Assembly (NCBI GenBank): GCA_947497195.1
Contig: CANMGM010000050.1
Span: 1 to 11,276 of the forward strand
From: Bacteroidota bacterium
Lineage (GTDB): Bacteria; Bacteroidota; Bacteroidia; M30B66
DNA length: 11,276 nucleotides
Reading direction: 5' to 3'
The position numbers and the translations under genes were made by a program. The notes beneath the pieces were generated by a model that made no database searches, was not told the origin of the DNA, and worked only from the letters and a program-made list of their open reading frames with translations. How positions within the stretch are numbered: the stretch's first letter is position 1; every line of letters starts with the position of its first letter. This document shows positions 1-7,509 of the stretch, in pieces.

Positions 1-2134
1 GTAAACCTGTAGCCACAATTGAGCCCGTAGCTCCGGGACAACTATTATCTGGAATTGAAACGGGGCCGGTACTGATTAACGTTTGAGCCGGACCAATGGT
101 ACTTTGAATGCGCAAACTGTAGTTTCCACTTGTTGCTGCAGCATAACTTGCTGCCGTAGCTCCCGGAATATCGCTGCCGTTTAACATCCATTGCAATGCA
201 TAGCCGGGCGATGTTGTTGAATTTAATGTAATAGCAGCACAGCTGTTAAGTTGGTTGGCCGAAATTACCGCAGTAGCCGAATTGCTCACAAGGGTAACCG
301 ATGATGATGTTGTGGCGGTTCCACATCCTGTTGTGCTTAGTGAGTAAACTCCGGCAACACCGGTTGTGTAAGTCGATGAAGTTGCTCCGCTGATTGGGCT
401 TCCGTTCAGGTTCCACTGGTAATTGGGCAAAGCGTTACCATTGAGTGTAACTGTGCTGCCGGCGCAGAAGCTCGATGATCCGCTTAGGCTGATGCTTGGT
501 ATAACAGAAATGGAATTAGATCCAACTCCAACAGCATACCATGCTTTGGCAACAGCCTGCGCCTCTGCCGAACACAAACCATATAAATCTTCTGCAGCTT
601 TTATGGAATAAAAACGGGCATCGGCATACTGCGAGTTTGGTCCCAAATAAACAGTTAGCGTTCTGAACGCAATGGCAGCTGCTTTATCAATTCCAATTGA
701 AGGAACATTGTATGCATTGCCAATATCGTTGGTACCTGTGCCGCCAACACTTAACAAATAGAACCAAAAATTTTGCACACCACTGTTATAGTGCACACCG
801 CCGTTATCGCCGGCTCCGGTGTACCAAAAAGAACCTAAATAGGTATCGGGTTGCGAGTACGCATTGGGATTGCTCATGCTGCGGAATGCTGCTCCAATGT
901 CCTCACCTACGAGCCAATCGCCCAGTGAAGGTGTTGCATAATACTCAATTGCAGTTCCGAAGATATCCGAGAAACTTTCATTCAGTGCGCCGCTTTCGTA
1001 CGAATAAACGAGGTTTGCACTAAAATTTGTAAGTCCATGTGTAATTTCATGCCCGGCGATATCCATGGAAGTTAATGGATTGTAGGTTGCATCGCCATCG
1101 CCGTAGGTCATACGGCTGCCATCCCAAAAAGCATTTACATAATTGGAACTGTAATGCACGTAACTAATAAGCTTAAATCCATTGCCGTCGATTGAGTTGC
1201 GGTTGAATTTACTGAAGAAGTAATCATACGTTTTTTCGGCGCCAAAATGCGCATCAGTAGCGTATTGATCCTTATTGGCATTTGCTAGGTTCCATGCATT
1301 ATCGCTATCGGTGAAATCGACCGCAGCTGCATACGATGTACCTTTTTGCAGGTTGAACGTTTCGATACCATTTCCACGTCCAGTTTCGCGAAGGCGGTAG
1401 GTGGTTCCGGTATAATCGGCCACGATGGGCTGCGTTCCCGAATATCCGGTAACTGCAGTGCCGGGCTGGTCGGTATGAACGATGCGTTCTTCCTCGCCCA
1501 ATACACTTCCGGTTTGTGCATCTATAAATACGTATTGACGTGAAACAGGCTCATGCGCATAAATATCTAAGCGATACGCTAAAACGTAAGCACCTTTGAG
1601 CGGCTTGTAATAGCACAATTCCGCTTTAGGAAAATAGGAAGCAAAGGGGTCGTTCTGTTCTTTTTTCAGATGTTCTTCCTCCTCAGGCATTTGCCATTTG
1701 TAGGATTTCGCTCCGATATGTTTCACAGCAGCATCTAGTGCTTTTTGATCTGTGATAGCGGCTGCAGTGCTCGTAAATTCGGCATCAACTACTTCTCCAT
1801 TAAAGCCATATACCTTTCCATTCTTGCTGTGCGCCAGGAACATTGTTCCAATAACCGGCAGATTATTTACCGTTTGCTGATAGCGGTAATGCGTCTCGCC
1901 CAACTGATCGTTCTCTTTTGAAAGCAGGCTTAGCGATATAGGCCCATCCTGAAAATATGTGCGCTTTATCCATCCCTCGAATTCCTGAACACTGGGTTCA
2001 GTACCCTTCTCGAACCGTGCAAAAGATGGCACATTTCCTTGCTTTGCCAAGACAATGCTACCGGGCTCCAATTGCTGGCCAAAGGCCAAACTACTCATCA
2101 ATCCTGCTAATGCAAGTAAACGTAAATGCTTCAT
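1..2134 (-). CDS. Secreted M4 (thermolysin-like) zinc metallopeptidase with C-terminal Ig-like domains; truncated by the left window edge
   Basis: The minus-strand frame is open from ATG at 2134 to position 1 without a stop, giving 711 codons; the C terminus lies outside the window. The N terminus is a Sec signal peptide (residues 1 to about 19, MKHLRLLALA..., probable cut AFG|QQ). It is followed by an FTP-type propeptide (about 69-117) and a PepSY-like region (about 128-220). The catalytic domain spans about 230-532. The zinc site is complete: HEITH at 362-366 (nt 1051-1037) and the third ligand Glu386 in GALNES, 20 residues later as in thermolysin. The catalytic His448 sits in GVHYNSG. Two Ig-like modules follow, with Cys557/Cys604 and Cys632/Cys699 as possible disulfides. 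The family cleaves extracellular proteins after prodomain removal. In Bacteroidota this architecture usually ends in a type IX secretion sorting domain, which I infer but cannot see. The peptidase assignment is firm; the substrate is unknown. Confidence 0.95.
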   Translation of the reverse strand, partial: MKHLRLLALAGLMSSLAFGQQLEPGSIVLAKQGNVPSFARFEKGTEPSVQEFEGWIKRTYFQDGPISLSLLSKENDQLGETHYRYQQTVNNLPVIGTMFLAHSKNGKVYGFNGEVVDAEFTSTAAAITDQKALDAAVKHIGAKSYKWQMPEEEEHLKKEQNDPFASYFPKAELCYYKPLKGAYVLAYRLDIYAHEPVSRQYVFIDAQTGSVLGEEERIVHTDQPGTAVTGYSGTQPIVADYTGTTYRLRETGRGNGIETFNLQKGTSYAAAVDFTDSDNAWNLANANKDQYATDAHFGAEKTYDYFFSKFNRNSIDGNGFKLISYVHYSSNYVNAFWDGSRMTYGDGDATYNPLTSMDIAGHEITHGLTNFSANLVYSYESGALNESFSDIFGTAIEYYATPSLGDWLVGEDIGAAFRSMSNPNAYSQPDTYLGSFWYTGAGDNGGVHYNSGVQNFWFYLLSVGGTGTNDIGNAYNVPSIGIDKAAAIAFRTLTVYLGPNSQYADARFYSIKAAEDLYGLCSAEAQAVAKAWYAVGVGSNSISVIPSISLSGSSSFCAGSTVTLNGNALPNYQWNLNGSPISGATSSTYTTGVAGVYSLSTTGCGTATTSSSVTLVSNSATAVISANQLNSCAAITLNSTTSPGYALQWMLNGSDIPGATAASYAAATSGNYSLRIQSTIGPAQTLISTGPVSIPDNSCPGATGSIVATGL

Positions 2135-2272
2135 ACGATTTGGTTTTGAAATAATGTAGGAAAGGTAAAAAAAAATATTCGTCCGAAAGATTATGAACTG
2201 TACCAAGATGTTTTTAATGTGTTAAAATCATATCTTTTTAATTAGTAGATAGATTATTTCTGATATTCGATT

Positions 2273-2280
2273 TAGATTTG
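2273..2280 (+). promoter_or_regulatory. Possible Bacteroidota -7 element upstream of the MFS gene
   Basis: TAGATTTG matches the Bacteroidota sigma-A -7 consensus TAnnTTTG exactly and lies 43 bp before the ATG at 2324, in the 189-bp divergent intergenic region 2135-2323. I do not see a good -33 TTTG at the expected distance, so this is only a half-site match. No convincing promoter was found for the opposite gene. The rest of the intergenic region is AT-rich with a run of nine A's at 2168-2176. Confidence 0.25.
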
Positions 2281-2323
2281 TCTCACTATTTTCCGATAAG
2301 GAACAGTACCAAATGAGTTTGAA

Positions 2324-3565
2324 ATGGAGGGTTTTGAGGTTTTTCGGGCAAGGTCTTTCACCGCATTTCTGTTCGGACGCTTTTCGCTAACACTGGCAGT
2401 ACAAATTCAAGCTATAAGCCTCAGCCTGCTTGTTTATGAACGCAGCAAAGACGCGATGGCTTTGGGACTAACAGGCTTGGCTGAGGCAGCTACATTTATG
2501 GTGTTTATACTTCCGGGCGGTTACTGGGCGGATGTGTTTCCGCGCAAGCGGATGATTATGCTTTCGACAGCCTTATTTGCTGTTTGTGCATTGGTTCTCG
2601 GATACCTAAGTTTTTCTCCCGAAAAGATTTCATTGTCGCAATTGTATCTCTTAATTGGACTTACCGGAATTGCTCGAGCCACCGGAGGTCCATCTATGCA
2701 ATCAATGATTCCAAATTTACTGCAACGCGAACTGTTGCCGCAAGGCATTGCATGGAACACCGGATTTTGGCAAATTGCCTCGGTTGCCGGTCCTGCGTTG
2801 GGAGGATTAATTTACGGCTACTTTGGCGCGAAACAAGCCTTTACTTCAACCGTCGCCTTAACAGGATGTGCACTTTTGCTTTTCGGAACCATTGCTGTTA
2901 AATCAATACCGAACCCTCGCAAAGAATCGCTCTACGAATCACTGCGCAGCGGAATATCGTTTGTTGCAAAACATCGAATAATTTTACCAGCATTAACACT
3001 CGACTTGTTTGCCGTTTTATTTGGTGGAGCTGTTGCATTGTTGCCGCTGTTTAACGACCAGATTTTACATTCGGGACCAGAGGCTTTGGGCTGGTTACGC
3101 GCAGCACCTTCGATCGGAGCTGTTATTGTTTCTGTTATTCTAGCCCGTCGTCCGCCGATGCAACAAACCGGAATAAAATTGTTTGCTTCCGTGGCGCTGT
3201 TTGGAGTGTGTATAATTGCCTTTGCACTATCCAAGAACTACTGGATTTCGTTTGCCTTGCTACTTTTTTCAGGCGCTTTTGATGCTGTTTCTGTGCTCAT
3301 TCGTTCGATGCTTGTACAATTGTATACACCCGACGAAATGCGCGGCAGGGTATCGTCGGTGAATTCAGTGTTTATTGGTTCTTCAAATGAAATTGGCGCA
3401 TTCGAATCGGGACTTGCGGCTAAAATTATGGGGCTGGTTCCTTCGGTTATATTCGGTGGATGCATGACCTTGCTTGTTTCGCTTACAATTGGTACGAAAG
3501 CAGGAAAATTACGCAGGTTGCATCTCGAACGCATACAACCGCAGCAAGGCATGAGCAACAAATGA
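2324..3565 (+). CDS. MFS transporter, EntS-like (MFS_3) exporter
   Basis: This 413-residue, strongly hydrophobic protein is the right length for a 12-helix major facilitator. The loop between helices 2 and 3 carries MFS motif A (G66-Y-W-A-D70-V-F-P-R74-K-R). The second half contains TPDEMRGRVSS (335-345) followed by a Gly/Ser-rich helix, a pattern typical of the MFS_3/EntS branch, which exports siderophores or small drugs by proton antiport across the inner membrane. The substrate cannot be told from the sequence; no siderophore biosynthesis genes lie nearby. The start was chosen because MEGFEVFRARSF leads directly into helix 1 as in family members. An AAGGA at 2298-2302 is better spaced for an out-of-frame ATG at 2313 than for this start. 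The gene is first in a plus-strand run, divergent from the M4 peptidase and 36 bp before the proline dehydrogenase gene. Confidence 0.9.
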   Translation: MEGFEVFRARSFTAFLFGRFSLTLAVQIQAISLSLLVYERSKDAMALGLTGLAEAATFMVFILPGGYWADVFPRKRMIMLSTALFAVCALVLGYLSFSPEKISLSQLYLLIGLTGIARATGGPSMQSMIPNLLQRELLPQGIAWNTGFWQIASVAGPALGGLIYGYFGAKQAFTSTVALTGCALLLFGTIAVKSIPNPRKESLYESLRSGISFVAKHRIILPALTLDLFAVLFGGAVALLPLFNDQILHSGPEALGWLRAAPSIGAVIVSVILARRPPMQQTGIKLFASVALFGVCIIAFALSKNYWISFALLLFSGAFDAVSVLIRSMLVQLYTPDEMRGRVSSVNSVFIGSSNEIGAFESGLAAKIMGLVPSVIFGGCMTLLVSLTIGTKAGKLRRLHLERIQPQQGMSNK

Positions 3566-3577
3566 TTCAAATTTGTT

Positions 3578-3585
3578 TAATTTTG
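3578..3585 (+). promoter_or_regulatory. Possible -7 element before the proline dehydrogenase gene
   Basis: TAATTTTG fits TAnnTTTG and lies 16 bp before the ATG at 3602, within the 36-bp gap after the MFS gene. It is flanked by a weak AT-only inverted repeat (TTCAAA 3566-3571 with TTTGAA 3582-3587). No clear -33 element is visible. It could give the gene its own promoter, with a very short leader, or it may be a chance match in AT-rich DNA. Confidence 0.2.
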
Positions 3586-3601
3586 AAACCTTAAGCGAAA
3601 C

Positions 3602-4774
3602 ATGATTTCATTCGACAATACTGAAACAGCATTTAAACACAAATCGAACAACGAACTCAGCAAGGCCTGGTGGTTGTTTAAATTCATCGGAAACAACAAA
3701 CTCGTTGCACTGTCGAAGCCATTTGCAGCACTTGCAGCAAGAATTGGCCCCACACGCTGGCTGATTCAGGAAACGATTTATGCCCATTTTTGCGGAGGTA
3801 CCAGCATTCGAACGTGCGAGAAAACCATCGCGCATTTGGCAGAGTACAATGTGGGAACAATTCTCGATTATTCGGTTGAGGGGAAAGAATCTGAAGCCGA
3901 TTTCGATCACACCTGCGATGAAATTGAGGCAACCCAAAACCGCGCATTGCTCGATGATAATGTTCCGTTTTGCGTATTCAAGTTAACCGGACTGGCGCGC
4001 TTTGCCTTGCTCGAAAAAGTGAGCAGTGATGCAGCGCTATCTGAGGCCGAAAGCAACGAATTTGAGCATGTTCGAAACCGCGTAGAGCGCTTGTGCAAAA
4101 AGGCATTTGACGATGGCACGCGCATTATGATGGATGCTGAAGAATCGTGGATACAACCGGTGATGGACGAACTCATGCTGGAGATGATGCAGAAATACAA
4201 CGGTGAGCGTGCCGTTGTTTACAATACCTTTCAGATGTACCGTCACGACAGGCTTCTAAAATTGAAAGCGCTTATCGAAACTGCAAAAACGCAGAATTTC
4301 AACGCAGGCATAAAATTGGTGCGTGGTGCGTATATGGAAAAAGAACGCAAACGGGCTGCCGAACTTCAGTATTCCGATCCAATTCAACCCAACAAGCAGG
4401 CAACCGATTCTGATTACAACCAAGCAATCGACTTAATTACCAACAATATCTCATGCTGTGCAGTTTGCGCCGGAACTCACAACGAAGAAAGCTCTTCATT
4501 TCTCGTGAAACAAATGGCTGAAAAAGGAATCAAAGCCAACGATGAACGCATCTTTTTTTCGCAATTGCTGGGGATGAGCGATCACATTAGTTTCAACCTT
4601 GCTGCAGCAAGCTACAATGTGGTAAAATATGTTCCCTATGGTCCGGTGAAAGAAGTTTTACCCTATCTAATTCGCAGAGCTGAAGAAAACACCTCCGTGG
4701 CCGGACAAACAAGTCGCGAACTCGATTTACTCACACGCGAAAAAAAGAGAAGGCAAAAGGATTCTGCAACATAA
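3602..4774 (+). CDS. Proline dehydrogenase (monofunctional, PutB/PRODH type)
   Basis: The 390-residue product matches the FAD-dependent proline dehydrogenase barrel. It oxidises L-proline to delta1-pyrroline-5-carboxylate and passes electrons to the quinone pool at the inner face of the membrane. Visible signatures are DAEESW at 178-183, KLVRGAYME at 238-246 (Lys and Arg of the FAD/proline site), SQLLGMSDH in the later barrel strands, and YGPVKEVLPYLIRRAEEN at 346-363, whose paired Arg and terminal EN are the classic substrate carboxylate-binding motif. The extreme C terminus is a short basic tail. The length agrees with bacterial one-domain enzymes; there is no fused P5C dehydrogenase as in PutA, and no separate P5C dehydrogenase gene in the window. 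It sits 36 bp after the MFS gene and 42 bp before the first TPR gene, so it may be co-transcribed with them. The enzyme call is firm; the operon link is inferred. Confidence 0.94.
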   Translation: MISFDNTETAFKHKSNNELSKAWWLFKFIGNNKLVALSKPFAALAARIGPTRWLIQETIYAHFCGGTSIRTCEKTIAHLAEYNVGTILDYSVEGKESEADFDHTCDEIEATQNRALLDDNVPFCVFKLTGLARFALLEKVSSDAALSEAESNEFEHVRNRVERLCKKAFDDGTRIMMDAEESWIQPVMDELMLEMMQKYNGERAVVYNTFQMYRHDRLLKLKALIETAKTQNFNAGIKLVRGAYMEKERKRAAELQYSDPIQPNKQATDSDYNQAIDLITNNISCCAVCAGTHNEESSSFLVKQMAEKGIKANDERIFFSQLLGMSDHISFNLAAASYNVVKYVPYGPVKEVLPYLIRRAEENTSVAGQTSRELDLLTREKKRRQKDSAT

Positions 4775-4816
4775 AATGAATTGTATAACTTGCAACTGAT
4801 TTAATTTCACAACATC

Positions 4817-5626
4817 ATGACCAAAATTCTTGCACTGCTAATCACCTTGTTGTTATTCAATACTCAATTCCATGCGCAATCGCAGGAAGCCAAAATAATA
4901 TTCGCATTAATCGATGGTGGCGAAGCTGCACTTGCTCTCGAAAAAGCAGAAGGTTTGGTTAAAGGCGACGAAGACCTTGCCGAAAATTATTATGTACGCG
5001 GCAGGGCATATCTGGCCATGAAAGATGCTTCTAAGGCTTTGAAAGATTTCAAAAAAGCCGATTCGCTGAAGTTGGCTACCGCCGAATTGTATTTTTATGA
5101 AGGCACTACACTTGCACTTCTTGGTCAACCCAAAGAATCTATCGTGGCAATCGAAAAGGCAATTCGCCTCGACAATAAAAATGCGGAATTCTTTCACAAT
5201 AGAGGATTATCGTATATCGACCTTGGTAATTCGGATCTTGCTATGAAGGATTTCAATGCGGCAATCGACCTAAATCCCAATTATGCAGAAGCATATCTGA
5301 GTCGCGCCGAATTGAGTTATGAGGCTGAGAATTTTAAGTTTACGATTAAAGATTGCAATAAAGCCATTGAGTTAAATCCGAAACTGGCCGATGCTTATTA
5401 TTTCAGAGCTGTTGCCCGCGGAGGTGTTGAGAAGGATAAAGAAGCCATCGAAGATTTCAATAAATGCCTCGAATTAAACCCCAATCATGAAGAGGCACTG
5501 GGCTACAGAGGTTCCGCTAAGTATTTATCGGGGAATAAAAAGGGAGCCTGTGCAGATTGGAAAAAGGCAATGACACTGGGAAACCAAGAAGCCGAAAACA
5601 ATTATAATTCATATTGTGTAGAATGA
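4817..5626 (+). CDS. Exported TPR protein 1 (about six repeats, C-terminal Cys pair)
   Basis: This is a 269-residue protein with a Sec signal peptide (MTKILALLITLLLF..., probable cut FHA|QSQ) followed by consecutive 34-residue tetratricopeptide repeats from about residue 55 to 256. Typical repeat signatures are visible, such as AEAYLSRAELSY, DCNKAIELNP and DFNKCLELNP. TPR solenoids bind other proteins, and this one should act in the periplasm. The last repeat is an unusual cap: GACADW (C245), LG, then a terminal YC (C267), 22 residues apart, shared with the next two genes. Its fifth repeat (AYYFRAVARGG...AIEDFN) closely resembles one in the third TPR protein (AYYYRGVAKGG...AIADFN), which points to gene duplication. 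The stop codon overlaps the next gene's start as ATGA. No specific function can be assigned; other members of this broad Bacteroidota group are simply annotated as TPR proteins. Confidence 0.85.
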   Translation: MTKILALLITLLLFNTQFHAQSQEAKIIFALIDGGEAALALEKAEGLVKGDEDLAENYYVRGRAYLAMKDASKALKDFKKADSLKLATAELYFYEGTTLALLGQPKESIVAIEKAIRLDNKNAEFFHNRGLSYIDLGNSDLAMKDFNAAIDLNPNYAEAYLSRAELSYEAENFKFTIKDCNKAIELNPKLADAYYFRAVARGGVEKDKEAIEDFNKCLELNPNHEEALGYRGSAKYLSGNKKGACADWKKAMTLGNQEAENNYNSYCVE

Positions 5627-5991
5627 AAATCACGGTTCTAGTAGTCAGTATTTCAATTTTGATGGGCCTTTCCGGTTTGATGGCTCAGGATAACGCAACT
5701 TTATACAGCACATATTTTAATGATGGAGTTAAAAAATCAGGAGAACAAAATTTCCCGGAAGCAATTGAGTTATTCAATAAGGCATTGAGCCTAAAACCTG
5801 ATTATGCTGAGGCTCTTTTTGCGCGCGGGCAATGTTATTTGTTATCCAATGAACGCGATAAGGCATGCTTCGATTTTGAGCAAAGTAAAAAACTGGGACT
5901 GAAACAATCAGACGGTTACATCACAAAATATTGCGGGAAAGATTCACCGGGAAGAACCATGAAGCCGTCTGCAATCATTCAACCCAAATGA
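5623..5991 (+). CDS. Exported TPR protein 2 (short, one to two repeats, C-terminal Cys pair)
   Basis: The product is 122 residues from ATG at 5623. An upstream TTG at 5614 is in frame, but I prefer the ATG because it starts directly at MKITVLVV, a signal peptide (probable cut LMA|QDN), and forms a 4-bp ATGA overlap with the previous stop. After a linker there is one clear TPR (about 41-60, EAIELFNKALSLKP) and a second (about 62-95) ending in the trio's cap: ACFDF (C82), LG, TKYC (C104), with the Cys again 22 apart. Unlike its neighbours it carries 18 more residues after YC, a basic and proline-containing tail. It looks like a reduced relative of the flanking TPR proteins, with far too few repeats to form a full superhelix. 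It is probably periplasmic; its function is unknown. Confidence 0.8.
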   Translation: MKITVLVVSISILMGLSGLMAQDNATLYSTYFNDGVKKSGEQNFPEAIELFNKALSLKPDYAEALFARGQCYLLSNERDKACFDFEQSKKLGLKQSDGYITKYCGKDSPGRTMKPSAIIQPK

Positions 5992-6608
5992 CGATAATGG
6001 CAAATAAAACAATCGGGCTGTTGCTGATTTTATTCCTGAAACTTCCTGTTTTTTGCCAAGACAATGAGCAAAACCTGTTTCGCCTTGCGCTCTCGCAGAC
6101 ACTCAAAGAAGAATACAATCAGGCACTGAGTAATTTTGATGAGGTAATACGCCTGAATCCTTCAAATTGGGACGCCTACTTATACCGCAGTTTGTGTAAT
6201 CTTAAAATTAAAAGTTACAAGAAAACAATCGAAGATTGCAATGTGGTTGTAAAGAACAATCCTTTAAGTGCCAAAGCGTATTATTATCGTGGCGTTGCAA
6301 AAGGCGGACTTAATAATCATACCGCTGCAATCGCCGATTTTAATGATGCGATAGCAGTTGAACCAAATGAAGATTTGTATTACTTCGAAAGAGGCAATAG
6401 TTTTTTTATGACCAGCGATTATCCAAGTGCAATTAACGATTTCACCATTGCGATTGCCAAAAATCCGGAAGAGGGTAAATACCATTATAAATTAGGCGTG
6501 GTGCATTACCTAAATGGTGACAGAGGAGTGGCATGCAAAGATCTTCAGAAATCGGCCGAAAAGGGATTTTTAGACGCATACGACCTGATGAAATTTTATT
6601 GCAAATAA
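5988..6608 (+). CDS. Exported TPR protein 3 (about five repeats, C-terminal Cys pair)
   Basis: The product is 206 residues. The reading frame extends upstream to 5931, but the ATG at 5988 overlaps the preceding stop as ATGA and starts just before a hydrophobic signal segment (NKTIGLLLILFLKLPVFC|QDN). ATG at 5997 is a second possibility. Cys23 precedes QDN, but Phe at -1 argues against a lipobox. TPRs run from about residue 28 to 194, including DFDEV-like and DFNDAIAVEPN helices. The cap repeats the trio's signature: ACKDL (C183), G, FYC (C205), 22 residues apart, and the protein ends one residue later. One repeat more than in TPR protein 1 separates the shared AYY[FY]R[AG]VA[RK]GG repeat from the cap. 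The next gene begins 13 bp downstream, so co-transcription is likely. The function is unknown; a periplasmic protein-binding scaffold is the reasonable guess. Confidence 0.82.
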   Translation: MTIMANKTIGLLLILFLKLPVFCQDNEQNLFRLALSQTLKEEYNQALSNFDEVIRLNPSNWDAYLYRSLCNLKIKSYKKTIEDCNVVVKNNPLSAKAYYYRGVAKGGLNNHTAAIADFNDAIAVEPNEDLYYFERGNSFFMTSDYPSAINDFTIAIAKNPEEGKYHYKLGVVHYLNGDRGVACKDLQKSAEKGFLDAYDLMKFYCK

Positions 6609-6621
6609 ATTGTGTTAAACA

Positions 6622-7509
6622 ATGTTTATTCTGCATTATATAATTCTCGGAATTATTTACCTGATTTCTTTATTGCCCTTGTGGTTTTTATATAGAATTT
6701 CTGACTTAAGTTATGTGATTTTGTACAAGGTATTCAAATACAGAATACACATAACTCGAAAAAACCTGAAAGCTGGATTACCAAACTTATCTGAAGGAGA
6801 ATTACTGCGGATTGAGAAACAATTTTATCGGCATTTAGGTGATGTTTTAGTTGAAACGATCAAATCGTTCAGTATTTCAAAAAATGAGCTGCTCAGGCGA
6901 ATGAAAATTGAAAATGCCGAAATCCTCGACAAGCACCTGCGTGCAGGGAAATCATTGATCGCAGTAACCGGGCACTATGGCAATTGGGAATGGGCGGCAA
7001 TGTCGCTTGCGCTGCAGGTAAACTATCCGGCCTATGGTTTATATCTGCCACTGAAAAACAAGGTATTCAACGCATCGATGGTGCGAAGCCGAAGCCGCTT
7101 CGGAGTTCGGTTGGTTGCCGTAAAAGAGTTGGCCGATAAAATGGAGCAACTTAAAAACGAAACATGCATCTGGGGGTTTATCGTTGATCAAAGCCCGGCG
7201 AAACCCGACAGAGCGCACTGGATTGAATTCCTGCACCAGGACACAGCTGTGGCAACCGGAACCGACCGCTACGCACGGCAATACAACCTCGGAGTTGTTT
7301 TTGGAAGGATTAACAAAGTAAAACGAGGCTATTACACGCTGAAATACGAAGAAGTCTGCATCGACTCCAATGGAACGGAAGAGGGTCAAATTAGTAAAAA
7401 ACATTCTGAAATCCTGGAAAACGTAATTCACTATGAGCCAGCATATTGGCTCTGGACACACAAGCGTTGGAAACACCGGAAACCCGAAAGGTTAAATCGT
7501 ATACGATGA
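6622..7509 (+). CDS. LpxL/HtrB-type lysophospholipid or lipid A acyltransferase
   Basis: The product is 295 residues, the usual length for the Lip_A_acyltrans family. The N terminus is a membrane anchor (about residues 2-35, MFILHYIILGIIYLIS...). The catalytic HX4E motif is GHYGNWEW, with His118 and Glu123. VDQSP (D189-P192) and a C-terminal YWLWTHKRWKHR segment are further family hallmarks. Such enzymes work at the inner face of the cytoplasmic membrane and transfer an acyl chain from acyl-ACP to a lipid A precursor or another lipid hydroxyl. In Bacteroidota the family also includes members thought to make amino-acid lipids, so the exact acceptor is open. It lies 13 bp after the third TPR gene and its TGA overlaps the rarA ATG, so it is embedded in the operon. 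The family call is strong; the substrate is not determined. Confidence 0.87.
   Translation: MFILHYIILGIIYLISLLPLWFLYRISDLSYVILYKVFKYRIHITRKNLKAGLPNLSEGELLRIEKQFYRHLGDVLVETIKSFSISKNELLRRMKIENAEILDKHLRAGKSLIAVTGHYGNWEWAAMSLALQVNYPAYGLYLPLKNKVFNASMVRSRSRFGVRLVAVKELADKMEQLKNETCIWGFIVDQSPAKPDRAHWIEFLHQDTAVATGTDRYARQYNLGVVFGRINKVKRGYYTLKYEEVCIDSNGTEEGQISKKHSEILENVIHYEPAYWLWTHKRWKHRKPERLNRIR

Noticed and set aside
423..2154. Plus-strand reading frames of 60 to 110 codons at 423-611, 697-1023, 1346-1543 and 1957-2154
   Set aside because: All but the last 20 bp of this span lies inside the M4 peptidase gene on the opposite strand, whose domain structure is unmistakable; the translations resemble no protein family.
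2313..2390. Small open reading frame (25 codons) with AAGGA 10 bp upstream, overlapping the MFS start out of frame
   Set aside because: It is too short and has no recognisable product. The Shine-Dalgarno match may be chance in a lineage that rarely uses it. An upstream-ORF role cannot be excluded.
3566..3587. TTCAAA/TTTGAA inverted repeat after the MFS gene as a terminator
   Set aside because: The stem is six AT-rich pairs with a 10-base loop and no GC core, too weak for an intrinsic terminator.
6054..6059. Cys23 of TPR protein 3 as a lipoprotein acylation site
   Set aside because: The preceding residues are P-V-F, and Phe at -1 does not fit a lipobox; cleavage before the following Gln fits better.
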